A DNA stretch of 64,000 nt, from positions 62,001-126,000 of the forward strand of contig CAMCYI010000010.1 of assembly GCA_945883845.1 (NCBI GenBank). The letters run 5' to 3'. The notes under the pieces were generated by a model. It was given only the letters and a program-made list of their open reading frames with translations, ran no database searches and was not told the origin of the DNA. Positions 34,897 through 44,570 of this stretch are shown one piece after another. The stretch comes from Bacteriovorax stolpii. GTDB lineage: Bacteria > Bdellovibrionota > Bacteriovoracia > Bacteriovoracales > Bacteriovoracaceae. How positions within the stretch are numbered: the stretch's first letter is position 1; the number at the start of each line of letters is the position of its first letter. Made by a program: the position numbers and the translations under genes.

Positions 34897-36646
34897 AAGT
34901 ACTTATCCCTGGTTTTATTTTTTCCGGATTGCCCGGCTTTCTTTACTTATTTTTCTTCCGACATTCTTCTTCATTCTCATTATGTATCGACAGACTCACA
35001 GGGAAGGTCTCGTTGAGCAGATGAATCTTCAGATTGAAGAAAATCTTCGTACTCTCAAGCACACTTTTGAACACGGAAAGCTTAATCCAATGGACTGGTG
35101 CGGTCAGCTCCCTGACGTCAGTGATGCCCGTTACAGTCTCATCGAAAGAAATGGCACAATTGTCTGCGACAGTCGCCGTGAAAAAATCGGCAAGAAGCTG
35201 AACGAGATTGCCGAGAACGAAGTAGCGTTTACGAAGGGATATGCCACTTCAGTCCGTCACAGTGATGTTTTCAATGGAGAAGCGGTGTTCGGCACGTTGA
35301 AAATCAACGATAAATTCTCTCTCAGAAAAGTAAGTCCCATTACTGAACTCAAAGACGGGATGAAAAAGCTCGACCAGATTCTCTTCTTCAGGATTCTGCC
35401 TTTCGCCTTGATCAGTTTTTGTATATTTCTCTACTTCTTCCACCAGGCGACCGTGCCTCTCGGAGTTATCCTCTCTAAAGTTGAAAAGTTCAAAGTTGAT
35501 CTTCCATTTACCAAAACCCTGGATCTCCTGTATCAGAAAGATAAATGGGCCGAAGTTGAAGAGGCACTGGACGAAGCCGAGCAACAGCTCAACGTCCAGA
35601 TCATCCAGACGAAGACAGAGAACGAAAAGATCAAGGCCATCCTGGAATCGATTTACGATAACATTATTGCTATCGATCTCTTTGAGACCATCTTGTTTTT
35701 CAATTCGAATTTCGAAAAAAACTTCAAGCAGTCACGTCCTGATCACGAAATTATGCCGAAACTCTGGCATCGGTTTAACGATGCAAATTTGATCAAAGCT
35801 TTCCGCTCCGTCCTGCAGACAGGGGATACGATTTCGATCAAAGGTATGACTGCCATCTCGGCGATTCATCCGAACAGATATTATGATCTGACGATTACTC
35901 CATTAAGAGATGCAGTCGGTAAGATCAGCGGTGCTCTCGGTGTCTTCTACGACATGACGGAAATCAAGCTCACCGAGCAGATGCGTGTGGATTTCGTGGC
36001 CAATGTTTCTCATGAGATCCGCACACCTCTGACTTCGATAAAAGGTTATTCACAAATTCTCAATTCCCGGAAAGACAAACTTGATCCTGAAATGGGAATG
36101 TTCCTCGAAAAAATTGTAACCAACGCTGAACGAATGATTTCACTTTTCAATGATCTCCTGAGTCTCTCCGTGATTGAATCTAAGAATCAGGTCAAGATGG
36201 AGGAGCTCGATCTCGAAGAGATGCTCGAGCATGTCGCCGAAAATATCAAAACGAATTATCGAGACAAGAAGATTAACATCGCCTTTGATCTGAAAGTTAA
36301 AAGCATTCATGGTGATCAACGCCTCATGGAGCAGGTACTCACAAATCTCATTGATAATGCCTGCAAATATTCTGGCAATGATATGAAGATCAGGCTCTCT
36401 TCTTCTGAGGCCAACGGTAAGAATCTGATACAAGTATCAGATAACGGACCTGGTATTTCGAAAGAACATATACAGAGAATTTTTGAGAGATTCTACCGGG
36501 TAGATACATCACGGGAAACATCGAGAGGAACGGGTCTGGGACTCTCCATCGTCAAACACATCATCGCTAAACATGGTGGAAAAATCTGGGCCGAAAGTGA
36601 TGCAAAGAATGGCACCACTTTCAATGTAGAACTTCCGAAATCCTAG
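34886..36646 (+). CDS. PhoR-like sensor histidine kinase
   Basis: 586 aa from ATG 34886. Two transmembrane segments (about 10-32 and 166-186) flank a periplasmic sensor part of about 130 residues. A coiled-coil/PAS region follows (about 225-360). The HisKA domain has phospho-acceptor His376 in NVSHEIRTPL; the HATPase domain shows the N box DNACKYS, the DNGPGIS block and the G2 box GTGLGLSI. Pairs with the response regulator; it converges with the TPR-barrel gene by 4 bases. Confidence 0.92.
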   Translation: MSNKSTYPWFYFFRIARLSLLIFLPTFFFILIMYRQTHREGLVEQMNLQIEENLRTLKHTFEHGKLNPMDWCGQLPDVSDARYSLIERNGTIVCDSRREKIGKKLNEIAENEVAFTKGYATSVRHSDVFNGEAVFGTLKINDKFSLRKVSPITELKDGMKKLDQILFFRILPFALISFCIFLYFFHQATVPLGVILSKVEKFKVDLPFTKTLDLLYQKDKWAEVEEALDEAEQQLNVQIIQTKTENEKIKAILESIYDNIIAIDLFETILFFNSNFEKNFKQSRPDHEIMPKLWHRFNDANLIKAFRSVLQTGDTISIKGMTAISAIHPNRYYDLTITPLRDAVGKISGALGVFYDMTEIKLTEQMRVDFVANVSHEIRTPLTSIKGYSQILNSRKDKLDPEMGMFLEKIVTNAERMISLFNDLLSLSVIESKNQVKMEELDLEEMLEHVAENIKTNYRDKKINIAFDLKVKSIHGDQRLMEQVLTNLIDNACKYSGNDMKIRLSSSEANGKNLIQVSDNGPGISKEHIQRIFERFYRVDTSRETSRGTGLGLSIVKHIIAKHGGKIWAESDAKNGTTFNVELPKS

Positions 36647-38265
36647 AAAATATACTCGAGCTCTAATCCATATGTTTGTTTCTTGTAAGCAAACGAAGCT
36701 TCATCACGCGAAAAATTCCTCATATAGTCGTATTTAAAAGCACCGCGAATACGTCCGAAAGACTTATAGAGTCGCAGGTTCGGGCTGATTTGTGTTTCCT
36801 GACCTCGGGCCGTACGGTTATTGATAGGATCAGTTCTCGTCATGGAGAAGCCCACGGACGGTGAGAACCAGGTTTTATACTGGCCCATGATCCAGTCGGT
36901 ACGGAAAGTCATGGCGTTTGTATTGAAGAACTCATCTGAAACCCGGGCACGATCCATGCTGAGGTAGAAAAGTAATGTGCTCGTACCGAGAGACTTGAAC
37001 TGTTCAGCAACAAGGCTCCACGTCTGTGCATTCTGTGAATTAAGATAACTATTAAATGTACGATGTCTCACACGAAAGATTGTTTCGCCAGACTGAAAGA
37101 AATTAAATCTTTCACCTAACATAAAAGTATGTGAGCGCGAACTGAAATCAAGTTTCTCCTGAGCATTCACGTCTCGCAGGGCCTGGTTGTAGTCGTAATC
37201 TAAAAGAGTAGCAGCAGGCTTATTAAACAACGAGTATTCGTATGATGATCTTAGGGCAGGCGCATAAAGCTGGTTGTCGTTCCGGTAAATTTCTTTCACA
37301 CGATTGAAGTAGTAGACGTTGTTGAAACGAAATTCCGGAGCAATGCTGAAGTAGTCACGGTGGTAGAATGTGTATTTACCGATGAAATCTGTTTTTGAGA
37401 ACGTCGAAGCCTGCTTGGATTTTTTTACCGTTGTTTCGTTCGGTGAAAATGTAACGTTCGTATCAATGCCAATCTCCTCTGCAGCGCGGATGAAGTAAGC
37501 AGGGATCAAGGTTGGACGGCCGTTGCGAAGATTAAACAGAACGAGATCGTATTTTCGCTGAAGAGCTACAATCTTTTCTTTAATCTGGGCTGCAAGAGCA
37601 GAGTCTTTCTCAACATCGAGTGCTTTTTCATATTGAGGAATCACAAATTTCTCAACGGCGCGAAAAGCATCTTTGTGCTTTTCAACTTGTTCGAGATAAA
37701 TGTCACCGATCTGGAATTCGACGGCCTGCTTGAGCGGTTTCACTTCTTCCGATGGGAGTTTATCCATGGATTTAAAGAAAGTGAGGGCCTTCTCTTTTTC
37801 ACCAAGTTCTTTTGTCGTGAAGGCTATGTAGTAGAGAGACACAGCTGGCTTGAATTTTTTGCGAAGCGATTCGCGGAACTGGATACGGGCCTCTTTGTGT
37901 TTCTCAGATGCGTAGAGCGCCTGTCCGAATTCGTAGTTGATATCTTTCGGAGAATAACCGAGATCAAGAGCTCTCGAGAAACCGATGATGGCTTCGGGAT
38001 AATCCTGAAGTCTGTTATTGGACATCCCTTTGAGATACGCCACCAGGGCCAGGAGCTTCTGATCGGGCTTATCACTCTCGCCTATCGTCTTCTGAACTCT
38101 ATCAAGTTCAGTTACTGCAGACTCGTACCTACCCTGAAGATAAAGTTTGGAGGCGACAGCAAGCTGGGCTTTCCCAGAGACTTCATTCAGATCAGTTTCT
38201 GTTTGAGAAAAAGAGAGGGAGCACCATACAAGGCCGACGATAAGGATGTAATAAATCTTCATCAT
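36643..38265 (-). CDS. TPR plus outer membrane barrel protein
   Basis: 540 aa. A signal peptide (about 1-20) is followed by TPR-like helical repeats (about 30-230) and then a C-terminal region rich in alternating, aromatic strands (about 260-540) ending LELEYIF, an outer-membrane-barrel type terminus. Such TPR-barrel proteins act as outer membrane channels for polymer export or as scaffolds. It lies 48 bases after the FecR-domain gene on the same strand, so the two likely work together. Confidence 0.62.
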   Translation of the reverse strand: MMKIYYILIVGLVWCSLSFSQTETDLNEVSGKAQLAVASKLYLQGRYESAVTELDRVQKTIGESDKPDQKLLALVAYLKGMSNNRLQDYPEAIIGFSRALDLGYSPKDINYEFGQALYASEKHKEARIQFRESLRKKFKPAVSLYYIAFTTKELGEKEKALTFFKSMDKLPSEEVKPLKQAVEFQIGDIYLEQVEKHKDAFRAVEKFVIPQYEKALDVEKDSALAAQIKEKIVALQRKYDLVLFNLRNGRPTLIPAYFIRAAEEIGIDTNVTFSPNETTVKKSKQASTFSKTDFIGKYTFYHRDYFSIAPEFRFNNVYYFNRVKEIYRNDNQLYAPALRSSYEYSLFNKPAATLLDYDYNQALRDVNAQEKLDFSSRSHTFMLGERFNFFQSGETIFRVRHRTFNSYLNSQNAQTWSLVAEQFKSLGTSTLLFYLSMDRARVSDEFFNTNAMTFRTDWIMGQYKTWFSPSVGFSMTRTDPINNRTARGQETQISPNLRLYKSFGRIRGAFKYDYMRNFSRDEASFAYKKQTYGLELEYIF

Positions 38266-38313
38266 TAAAATATAAAGAGCATCTAAATTTTAATCAACTT
38301 TAAAAGGGGAATA

Positions 38314-39720
38314 CTACGGAGAATGGTTAACATTAATGGTGTACGCACCGTTAGTAGCAGCTGCACCTGAAGTCACGGCCGGTTCACTTGTAGGATTGGC
38401 GCTGGCCGATGGTGGTGCAATCTGAGTGTTACCCACCTGACCTGCGTTGAAAATGGAACCTGGTCCCGCAACAGGTGCACCGACAGGATTGTTCAATGCT
38501 GGGTTGGTAGCCGCTGTCGTAAAATTATTCACAGGGGCAGGTCCTGTTGAAGCTGGACCTCTTCCTGCATCACCAGATTGCGCAGGGGTGACTGCAGTCA
38601 CACTTGTGTTCACAACTGGTCCTACAGCTCCCGCTGGAGATGGTTTCGGAACTTCTTTCTGAGACTGAGCACCGTTCGCATCAACTACAGTTACCATAAG
38701 CTGACCTTGCGGAGTAATAGTTACACCTGCTGGTGGTACGTAGCTTCCGTCCGACGCTACGGTTCCACTACCAGGGGCCGGAATGTAGGTGTTGGTGTTG
38801 CTATCAAGAACACTTCCTGGTGCCGGAGGAATAATCACTCCCGTATTGATGTCGACGAATGACCCGTTCGTTGGCTTCACACTGTCGCCGATGACGAATC
38901 CATTGGCAGGACCTGACGATGCAATCACTGGCGCCGGAGCTTCTGCGATGGCCGCGACTTCAGTTTTCAGTGTATCAGATGTGTTAGATACAGCTGCTCC
39001 TGAGAGACCGGGTGGTACCACAGATTTTGAAGCTTCAGATGCACTTGCCGGAGTACGGGAATCAGAAGCAAAGTTCGGATTTTTCTCGAGTTTCTCAAGC
39101 TGCTGAACGTTCAGAAGTGAAGGAACCGTCGGAGGTGACTGAGCATCAACGACAGAGAATTCTCCGGGTACCATCCGGACACCAGCGTTAACTGTCTGTT
39201 CAAGTGAACTTGTGTTTGTCGTTCCGGGATCTGGAAGATTGTTAAACACAACCTCCCCTTCAAAAAGAACGGTTGATGTGTTTATACCGTTCGTAGAAAT
39301 CATGAAGTCCGTACCACGAACACCCATGACGGCATTTTTCGTTTTAATAAAGAGCTTCGACTTATCCTTGTCCTGAATCTGCAAATAATCTTTTGTGACC
39401 TGCGAACGGATTTTACCTTTCACCAGATCAATAACTCCGGAATCTTTTCCGTTAAATTTTTCAATTTTCATCTCTGAGTTCGGGCCGATATTCATTGTCG
39501 ATTTATCCAGAAACACGAGTTTCACAAAACTCTTCTCTTCAGTTTTAACAACCGATCCATCCTCTACCCAGTCTTCTGTTTTTAACGTAACTGATTTTCC
39601 TATCGACGTCGCATTCGCAATTCCGCGAAGAAGTTTCACCACTGCTACTTTTTTTGGAGCTGCAAAAGCAGAGCTCACAAATAAAGTGAGGACTGAAACG
39701 GATAGGATAATTCTCATCAT
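38314..39720 (-). CDS. Secreted FecR-domain protein with long Pro/Ala/Ser-rich tail
   Basis: 468 aa. Signal peptide about 1-20 (cut after SAFA). A FecR domain (about 25-165) has the typical SVVKTEEKSFVKLVFLDKSTMNIGP pattern (positions about 54-78) and MGVRGTDF. After residue 200 it becomes low complexity (Pro, Ala, Gly, Ser, Val). It lacks an N-terminal anti-sigma domain, so it is of the envelope-scaffold FecR type, not the regulator of iron citrate. Probably co-transcribed with the TPR-barrel gene. Confidence 0.75.
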   Translation of the reverse strand: MMRIILSVSVLTLFVSSAFAAPKKVAVVKLLRGIANATSIGKSVTLKTEDWVEDGSVVKTEEKSFVKLVFLDKSTMNIGPNSEMKIEKFNGKDSGVIDLVKGKIRSQVTKDYLQIQDKDKSKLFIKTKNAVMGVRGTDFMISTNGINTSTVLFEGEVVFNNLPDPGTTNTSSLEQTVNAGVRMVPGEFSVVDAQSPPTVPSLLNVQQLEKLEKNPNFASDSRTPASASEASKSVVPPGLSGAAVSNTSDTLKTEVAAIAEAPAPVIASSGPANGFVIGDSVKPTNGSFVDINTGVIIPPAPGSVLDSNTNTYIPAPGSGTVASDGSYVPPAGVTITPQGQLMVTVVDANGAQSQKEVPKPSPAGAVGPVVNTSVTAVTPAQSGDAGRGPASTGPAPVNNFTTAATNPALNNPVGAPVAGPGSIFNAGQVGNTQIAPPSASANPTSEPAVTSGAAATNGAYTINVNHSP

Positions 39721-39942
39721 CTCGGTGTTCCTTTGAGGGTTACCAGCGTCACAGTTATTATAACTTTCTTCACACCCCTCACAATTGAGGCAAAAGTCTC
39801 CTGTTACCCGACAAAATCTCTTTGCCCCTTTTGTCGTTCATTCAGCCCCTTAAAGACGTGTAAAAAGTTCAGCATCCCCTTTCCAACCTGTACTTTTGCG
39901 GGGTGTCACCAATAGAACGAACTTAATCACAGGGGGTTCTCA

Positions 39943-41016
39943 ATGAAATTCATCAATTTGATGATGATCGGTCTATTTTTGTCGTCAGTCGCTCAAGCTG
40001 CACCAGCTATTCTGATCGATGAAGAATGGGACGGGTTCTCAGTTCCTGACGTTCTTGCTTCAGGGTTCACTCACAATATTTATCAGCTGCCGTTAGAAGG
40101 AGCTGCTTATTACAATCCACTCGCGTGGTCTGGTCATTACTGGCCTAGTAAGTTTGGTGGAATCAACAATCGTTGGGCCGATAAACGCTACGCTGAAAGA
40201 TACATGACGGACTCTCCGTCTCAGAACGAAATTTTCAGAATGTCTCAGAATGATCTCGCACTCCTCTCTCCAGCAGAGAAGTTCGATATCCTCATGGGTC
40301 GGTACGACTATCCGTTAAAACAAGAAGTACTTTCAAAAGCATCTCCTCGCGCTGAAGAGTGGGAAGGAATTTGTCACGGTTGGGCCCCGGCTTCAATCAA
40401 TCACCCCGAACCAAGGCCAATGTCTCTCCGTAACCGTGATGGCATCACAGTTCCCTTCGGTTCTGCAGATATCAAAGGTCTCCTGAGTTATTACTACGCA
40501 AATCACGCTAACCTTGCTTCCGCACAAATTGGTCTTCGTTGCAACTTCGGACAGTGGACCGGCGGTAAACGCGAATGTACTGAAGATCTGAACGCAGGCG
40601 CATTCCACATCGTCATGACAAATATGTTAGCTATCAAGCACACTTCATTCGTTATGGATGTTGATCGCTGGAAAGAAGTCTGGAACCAGCCGGTCATCGG
40701 TTACCGTTCAAGAGTTCTCGGCGACTGGCAACGTCCTTCACGTGGTGCAGCTGCGCGCGCAGTATCTGAACTCCGTTTCGCAACTGAGATCTGGTACGTA
40801 GAAGAAGATGAGCCGTCATGGAATGTTGATTTCGGAACTGAGAACCAGGTATTCCAGAAGAAAGATTACACATACCGTGTTGAAGTTGATGCTAATGGAA
40901 TGATTGTCGGTGGCGCTTGGGAATCTGATGAAAGACCTGACTTCATCTGGAACATGAAGAAAGTAGATTCATTCCAGGGTCTCATGAGCGGTCTCTCTTA
41001 TCTCGTAAGACAATAA
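39943..41016 (+). CDS. Secreted transglutaminase-elicitor (GP42/Pep-13)-like protein, copy 1
   Basis: 357 aa with a signal peptide of about 20 residues. Key residues in family-like blocks: Cys144 in GICHGWAPAS (141-151), His222 in NAGAFHIVMTN, and Asp239/Asp241 just before VWNQPVIGYR (246-255). The last block aligns with the Pep-13 peptide of Phytophthora GP42 transglutaminase (WNQP core). A Cys-His-Asp transglutaminase with calcium dependence is known for GP42; activity here is inferred. AGGGGG precedes the ATG. Copy 2 follows after 10 bases. Confidence 0.72.
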   Translation: MKFINLMMIGLFLSSVAQAAPAILIDEEWDGFSVPDVLASGFTHNIYQLPLEGAAYYNPLAWSGHYWPSKFGGINNRWADKRYAERYMTDSPSQNEIFRMSQNDLALLSPAEKFDILMGRYDYPLKQEVLSKASPRAEEWEGICHGWAPASINHPEPRPMSLRNRDGITVPFGSADIKGLLSYYYANHANLASAQIGLRCNFGQWTGGKRECTEDLNAGAFHIVMTNMLAIKHTSFVMDVDRWKEVWNQPVIGYRSRVLGDWQRPSRGAAARAVSELRFATEIWYVEEDEPSWNVDFGTENQVFQKKDYTYRVEVDANGMIVGGAWESDERPDFIWNMKKVDSFQGLMSGLSYLVRQ

Positions 41017-41026
41017 GGAATTAACG

Positions 41027-42103
41027 ATGAAAAAATATTTTTTTGCGTCAGCATTGATTCTTGCCTCTACCGTTTCTTTTGCACAGGAACTTTACGACGA
41101 TGTTGATGAGGCCTGGCAAGGGTTCTCATCTCCGGAGATCATGAGTTCTGGTTTCACCAATAATCTTTCTGCACTTCCACTCGAAGGTAAAATTGCGGCC
41201 GGAACTAAAGGCTGGTCAAGCACTTACTGGCCATCGAACAAAGGCGGAATTGCCAATCGTTGGAATTCTCCTCGCAAAGAAACTTTTGGATACAGTTCTC
41301 CGTCACGTGCGGAAATTGCTTCCATGTCACTCGAGCAATTAAAACTTCTTTCACCTGCTGAAAAATATGACCTTCTTCTTGGCCAGTATGATTACTCGTT
41401 CAAGAGACAAGTTTATTCTTCTGCTTCAAAACACGCGAAAGACTGGGCAGGGATTTGTCACGGGTGGGCACCGGCAGCAATGCTTCACAATGAACCGACT
41501 CCTAAGACACTAAAAAACCCGGATGGGATTTCGATTCCTTTCGGTGCTGGCGACATCAAAGGTCTCATAAGTTACTTCTATGCTTTCTACACTGAAGATC
41601 AGGATACTGATCAGGTAGGCCTTCGTTGTTACTTCGGTAGCTGGCTCGGTGGAGCGAAAGGTTGTAGCGATGATCTGAACGCTGGTGCTTTCCACATCAT
41701 CATCGCCAACAAACTTGGACTCGAAGGCGAAGGCTTTCTGGTCGACGTAGACCGCTACAATGAAATCTGGAACCAGCCAGCTCATGGTTTCAAGACTCAG
41801 ATCATTGATGCCAATCTTCCGGTCTCTAAAGGTGCTGCAAGAACTGCCGTCAGAGAAATGAGAGTTGAGACTGAGTTCTTCTACACTGACGAATCAGATC
41901 CTACATGGAACGTCGTCTACGGAACTCCGGATCAGATCATATCAAAACTTGATCTGGCCTACCGTCTCGAACTCGATGCTCAGGGAAATATCGTTGGTGG
42001 TTCATGGGAATCAAAGGTCAGACCAGATTTCCTCTGGAACAAAAAGAAAGTTAAAGAATTTTCCGGATTATTTGCGAAGCTTCCTGCTCTCTTGAATGAT
42101 TAA
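41027..42103 (+). CDS. Secreted transglutaminase-elicitor (GP42/Pep-13)-like protein, copy 2
   Basis: 358 aa with a signal peptide (cut after SFA). Paralogue of the preceding gene, with shared blocks all along: GICHGWAPAA with Cys144, NAGAFHIIIAN with His223, Asp240/Asp242, and IWNQPAHGFK (247-256) matching the Pep-13 core (IWNQP..GFK). AAGGA lies eight bases before the ATG. Tandem duplicate with many substitutions, so it is an old duplication. A strong terminator follows. Transglutaminase or related cysteine-transferase role is inferred. Confidence 0.72.
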   Translation: MKKYFFASALILASTVSFAQELYDDVDEAWQGFSSPEIMSSGFTNNLSALPLEGKIAAGTKGWSSTYWPSNKGGIANRWNSPRKETFGYSSPSRAEIASMSLEQLKLLSPAEKYDLLLGQYDYSFKRQVYSSASKHAKDWAGICHGWAPAAMLHNEPTPKTLKNPDGISIPFGAGDIKGLISYFYAFYTEDQDTDQVGLRCYFGSWLGGAKGCSDDLNAGAFHIIIANKLGLEGEGFLVDVDRYNEIWNQPAHGFKTQIIDANLPVSKGAARTAVREMRVETEFFYTDESDPTWNVVYGTPDQIISKLDLAYRLELDAQGNIVGGSWESKVRPDFLWNKKKVKEFSGLFAKLPALLND

Positions 42104-42110
42104 ATAAAAA

Positions 42111-42137
42111 AAAGGCCCGAAAGGGCCTTTTTTTTTA
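42111..42137. terminator. Bidirectional rho-independent terminator
   Basis: AAAGGCCC-GAAA-GGGCCTTT, a perfect 8-bp stem with GAAA loop, followed by ten T on the plus strand; an A-rich run on the other side gives T on the minus strand. It ends the tandem transglutaminase-like genes and the convergent gene at 42138. Confidence 0.93.
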
Positions 42138-42518
42138 TTAAGAACAAAATCCAAATCGTTTTAATCCTGCGACATATTGCTGAGCTTTGAGTTTCGAAGA
42201 AAGATTCCACGTCAGCCAGCGTTCAGTTCCACGATACATAGAGATAAAGTTTATTTTCTTTGCTTTCTCAAAACGAAGGACACATTTCTGCGCGATGAAT
42301 TCCTGTTCGCAAACCCCAAGATCCTGAAGATTGATCAGTTCTTCTGCGAGAGCATCAGCACTTGAGTCCTTTATCGCCATCTTCGAGTGAACCACATTTC
42401 CAGAGATAAACTCGACAACTTTAACTCCCACTGAAGCTGAGATTTTAAGATCACACTTTGTTTGTGCGAAGGCGTGAGTAGTTACGAGGGCGAATAAAAT
42501 TATGATCAGAGATTTCAT
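42138..42518 (-). CDS. Small secreted protein
   Basis: 126 aa from ATG 42518, with signal peptide cut after AFA; the open frame begins 39 bases earlier without added support. Four cysteines (at about 22, 83, 89 and 125) could form two disulfides. No family recognised. Faces the transglutaminase-like pair across the shared terminator. Confidence 0.62.
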   Translation of the reverse strand: MKSLIIILFALVTTHAFAQTKCDLKISASVGVKVVEFISGNVVHSKMAIKDSSADALAEELINLQDLGVCEQEFIAQKCVLRFEKAKKINFISMYRGTERWLTWNLSSKLKAQQYVAGLKRFGFCS

Positions 42519-42674
42519 AGTCCATCCATCATTCAAGGGTTCTGTTTTTAAAATCATAAGGCATACGGGAATTGATCGGTGGTGAAATCGGTGCTTACTG
42601 TAAATCTTCGAGGGTGGTGCTCAAAGATTAGACAGGGGTTATACCTTTCAGCAAGATACACCCCCTAAAGAGCA

Positions 42675-43844
42675 TTAAAAGCGGAGTTGTACACCTGTCT
42701 CAAGGCCATAGACGACGTTGCTCTGAAATTTGTGAGCAGCGAGGCGGCTTTGAGTTTCATAACGACTGACTTCGGCCATCCATGAGAGGTCTTCTGTCAC
42801 ACGGAAGTCCCAACCTACACGGGCGAGCCAGTTACCACGGATCCCCGGCGCGGAAATCACATTCGCATTGGTCGTTCCGATGGCGTAAGGAGGAAGGCTG
42901 GTTGTTCCATCAGTGCGGGCGAAACCAGTTCCGCCAAAGATATTATGTCTGTCGATCAGGCGATAGTAACCCGTGAGAGTGGCACCGTATTCTTTAACAT
43001 CATTTTTTGCATCTCCGCGGCCGATGGCAAGAGTACCGATGTTGGCCATGTTCTGACCGTAATAGGTTTCAGACTTGAGCTCGAATTTTTCCCAGACGTT
43101 TTCAAAGAAAGCACTTGTACCGTAAGAATCATGAGTTGAATTATCGTCCGTCGGAGCATTCTGGAATTTGAGGCGGGCATAGATCGCTGAGAGGCCGACT
43201 CTTCCCTTCTCACCTACTTTATGAGAAAGGCGAAACGCATAGGTTGGAGACTTGGCCGTCTCGAGATTGGAATCAATTGTACCAGGATTGTTTCCTGCCA
43301 TACCTAGTGCGCCACCAAATTCCCAGTCACCACTCAATTTCAGATACTGAACTTGTTGGCGCATGAACCCTGTATTACCAGACATGAAATAGAGTCCGAC
43401 GTAATCAAAAGTGTAGGTAGTAGTCGGAGAGAAAAGATCCCAGTCCTGACCGATCACAAATTTCTGATCATCCCAGGTATAAGTCACAGATGCGATACGG
43501 ACACGAGGAACCATCTGTGTCGTCGGCGATGATTTATTAAAATCGATGAAATCGAATTCAAATTTTGAAGTGAGGTTATCCTCTTTTTTGAGATTGATCC
43601 CGATCCGCGACTGCTGGGTCTGTGAACTCAAGCGGGATCTTTTATCCTGAGGACGGGAAGATATTTGCGGAACTGCGTGGGTCGGAGCAGACATATTGAT
43701 GTTGTTATAACTCGCGAGACCTTCAGTGGAGTACATGGCACTCGCTTTCAAAAATCCGTAGGCCGTGACGTCGAACCCGTTCAAGGTCGCTGTACTTGCA
43801 GCAAAAGGAAGAGAGAGAGCAATAAGTGGGAATAGTTTTTTCAT
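42675..43844 (-). CDS. Outer membrane porin (DcaP-like)
   Basis: 389 aa with signal peptide (about 1-18). Strand-rich throughout, with YGFLKASAMYS near the start, LTSKFEFDFIDF, VIGQDWDLFS and a C-terminal ETGVQLRF ending in Phe, typical of trimeric porins. The QDWDLF block resembles the DcaP-like porin family. Its first residues after the signal start with an unusual LNGFDVTAYG. Its own promoter region lies upstream. Substrate unknown. Confidence 0.72.
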   Translation of the reverse strand: MKKLFPLIALSLPFAASTATLNGFDVTAYGFLKASAMYSTEGLASYNNINMSAPTHAVPQISSRPQDKRSRLSSQTQQSRIGINLKKEDNLTSKFEFDFIDFNKSSPTTQMVPRVRIASVTYTWDDQKFVIGQDWDLFSPTTTYTFDYVGLYFMSGNTGFMRQQVQYLKLSGDWEFGGALGMAGNNPGTIDSNLETAKSPTYAFRLSHKVGEKGRVGLSAIYARLKFQNAPTDDNSTHDSYGTSAFFENVWEKFELKSETYYGQNMANIGTLAIGRGDAKNDVKEYGATLTGYYRLIDRHNIFGGTGFARTDGTTSLPPYAIGTTNANVISAPGIRGNWLARVGWDFRVTEDLSWMAEVSRYETQSRLAAHKFQSNVVYGLETGVQLRF

Positions 43845-43933
43845 AAACTCTCTGAGGTTAAGGTAGTTCAGTGATCTTAAGGCAGATCAAAGATCTAAAA
43901 AACTAAAAAAAAATTCATACTGAGTTGAGAGAA

Positions 43934-44569
43934 TTAAGCGGTGGGGTTCAGTTTCTTTTTGATCCACGGAATCAGCATCGGAATAATAGAAACGAAGATC
44001 ACACCAAAGATAACAATGTGAAAGTTTCTTTTTACTACAGGAAGATTACCAAAAAAATGTCCAGCCAGGATAAAAGTGAACACCCAGGCAACAGCACCAA
44101 GCACGTTGTATGAGATGAACTTTTTGTAATTCATGCCGCCGATACCTGCAATGAAAGGTGCGAACGTACGAGCGATAGGCGCAAATCTTGCCGCCACGAT
44201 AGTGAATGCTCCCCACTGATCGTAAAAGGCCTGTGTCTGTATCAGGTAATCTTTTTTGAAGAAGCGGCTTTGTCTTTCAAATACTTTTGGACCAAGATAT
44301 TTTCCAATGTGATAGTTTACCGTATCACCGAGAATACCTGCGATCGTCAGACTGAAGAGCAGTACCCAGAGGTCAAGTCCTCCACCAATCGAAGTCATCG
44401 CACCGAGAGCGAACAGAAGAGAGTCTCCAGGTAAGAATGGTGTAACAACTAATCCGGTTTCACAGAAAATCACCAAAAACATCAAAACGTAAATCCATGG
44501 GCCGAACATCGGAATCCATGCTGCGAGATACTGATCGAGATGAAGGATGATATCTATGAATTGAGACAT
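43934..44569 (-). CDS. DedA-family membrane protein
   Basis: 211 aa with about four to five hydrophobic segments. Family blocks: VLMFLVIFCETGLVVTPFLPGDSLLF (start at about 28; here only the ETGLVVTPFLPGDS core is quoted), FGPKVFERQS-like YLGPKVFERQSRFF (about 92) and ARFAPIARTFAPFIAG (about 128-143). DedA proteins are lipid-linked, often undecaprenyl phosphate, flippases or scramblases. It ends one base from the cytochrome gene but in the same direction; probably co-transcribed with PuuD and the cytochrome. Confidence 0.92.
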   Translation of the reverse strand: MSQFIDIILHLDQYLAAWIPMFGPWIYVLMFLVIFCETGLVVTPFLPGDSLLFALGAMTSIGGGLDLWVLLFSLTIAGILGDTVNYHIGKYLGPKVFERQSRFFKKDYLIQTQAFYDQWGAFTIVAARFAPIARTFAPFIAGIGGMNYKKFISYNVLGAVAWVFTFILAGHFFGNLPVVKRNFHIVIFGVIFVSIIPMLIPWIKKKLNPTA

Positions 44570-44570
44570 A

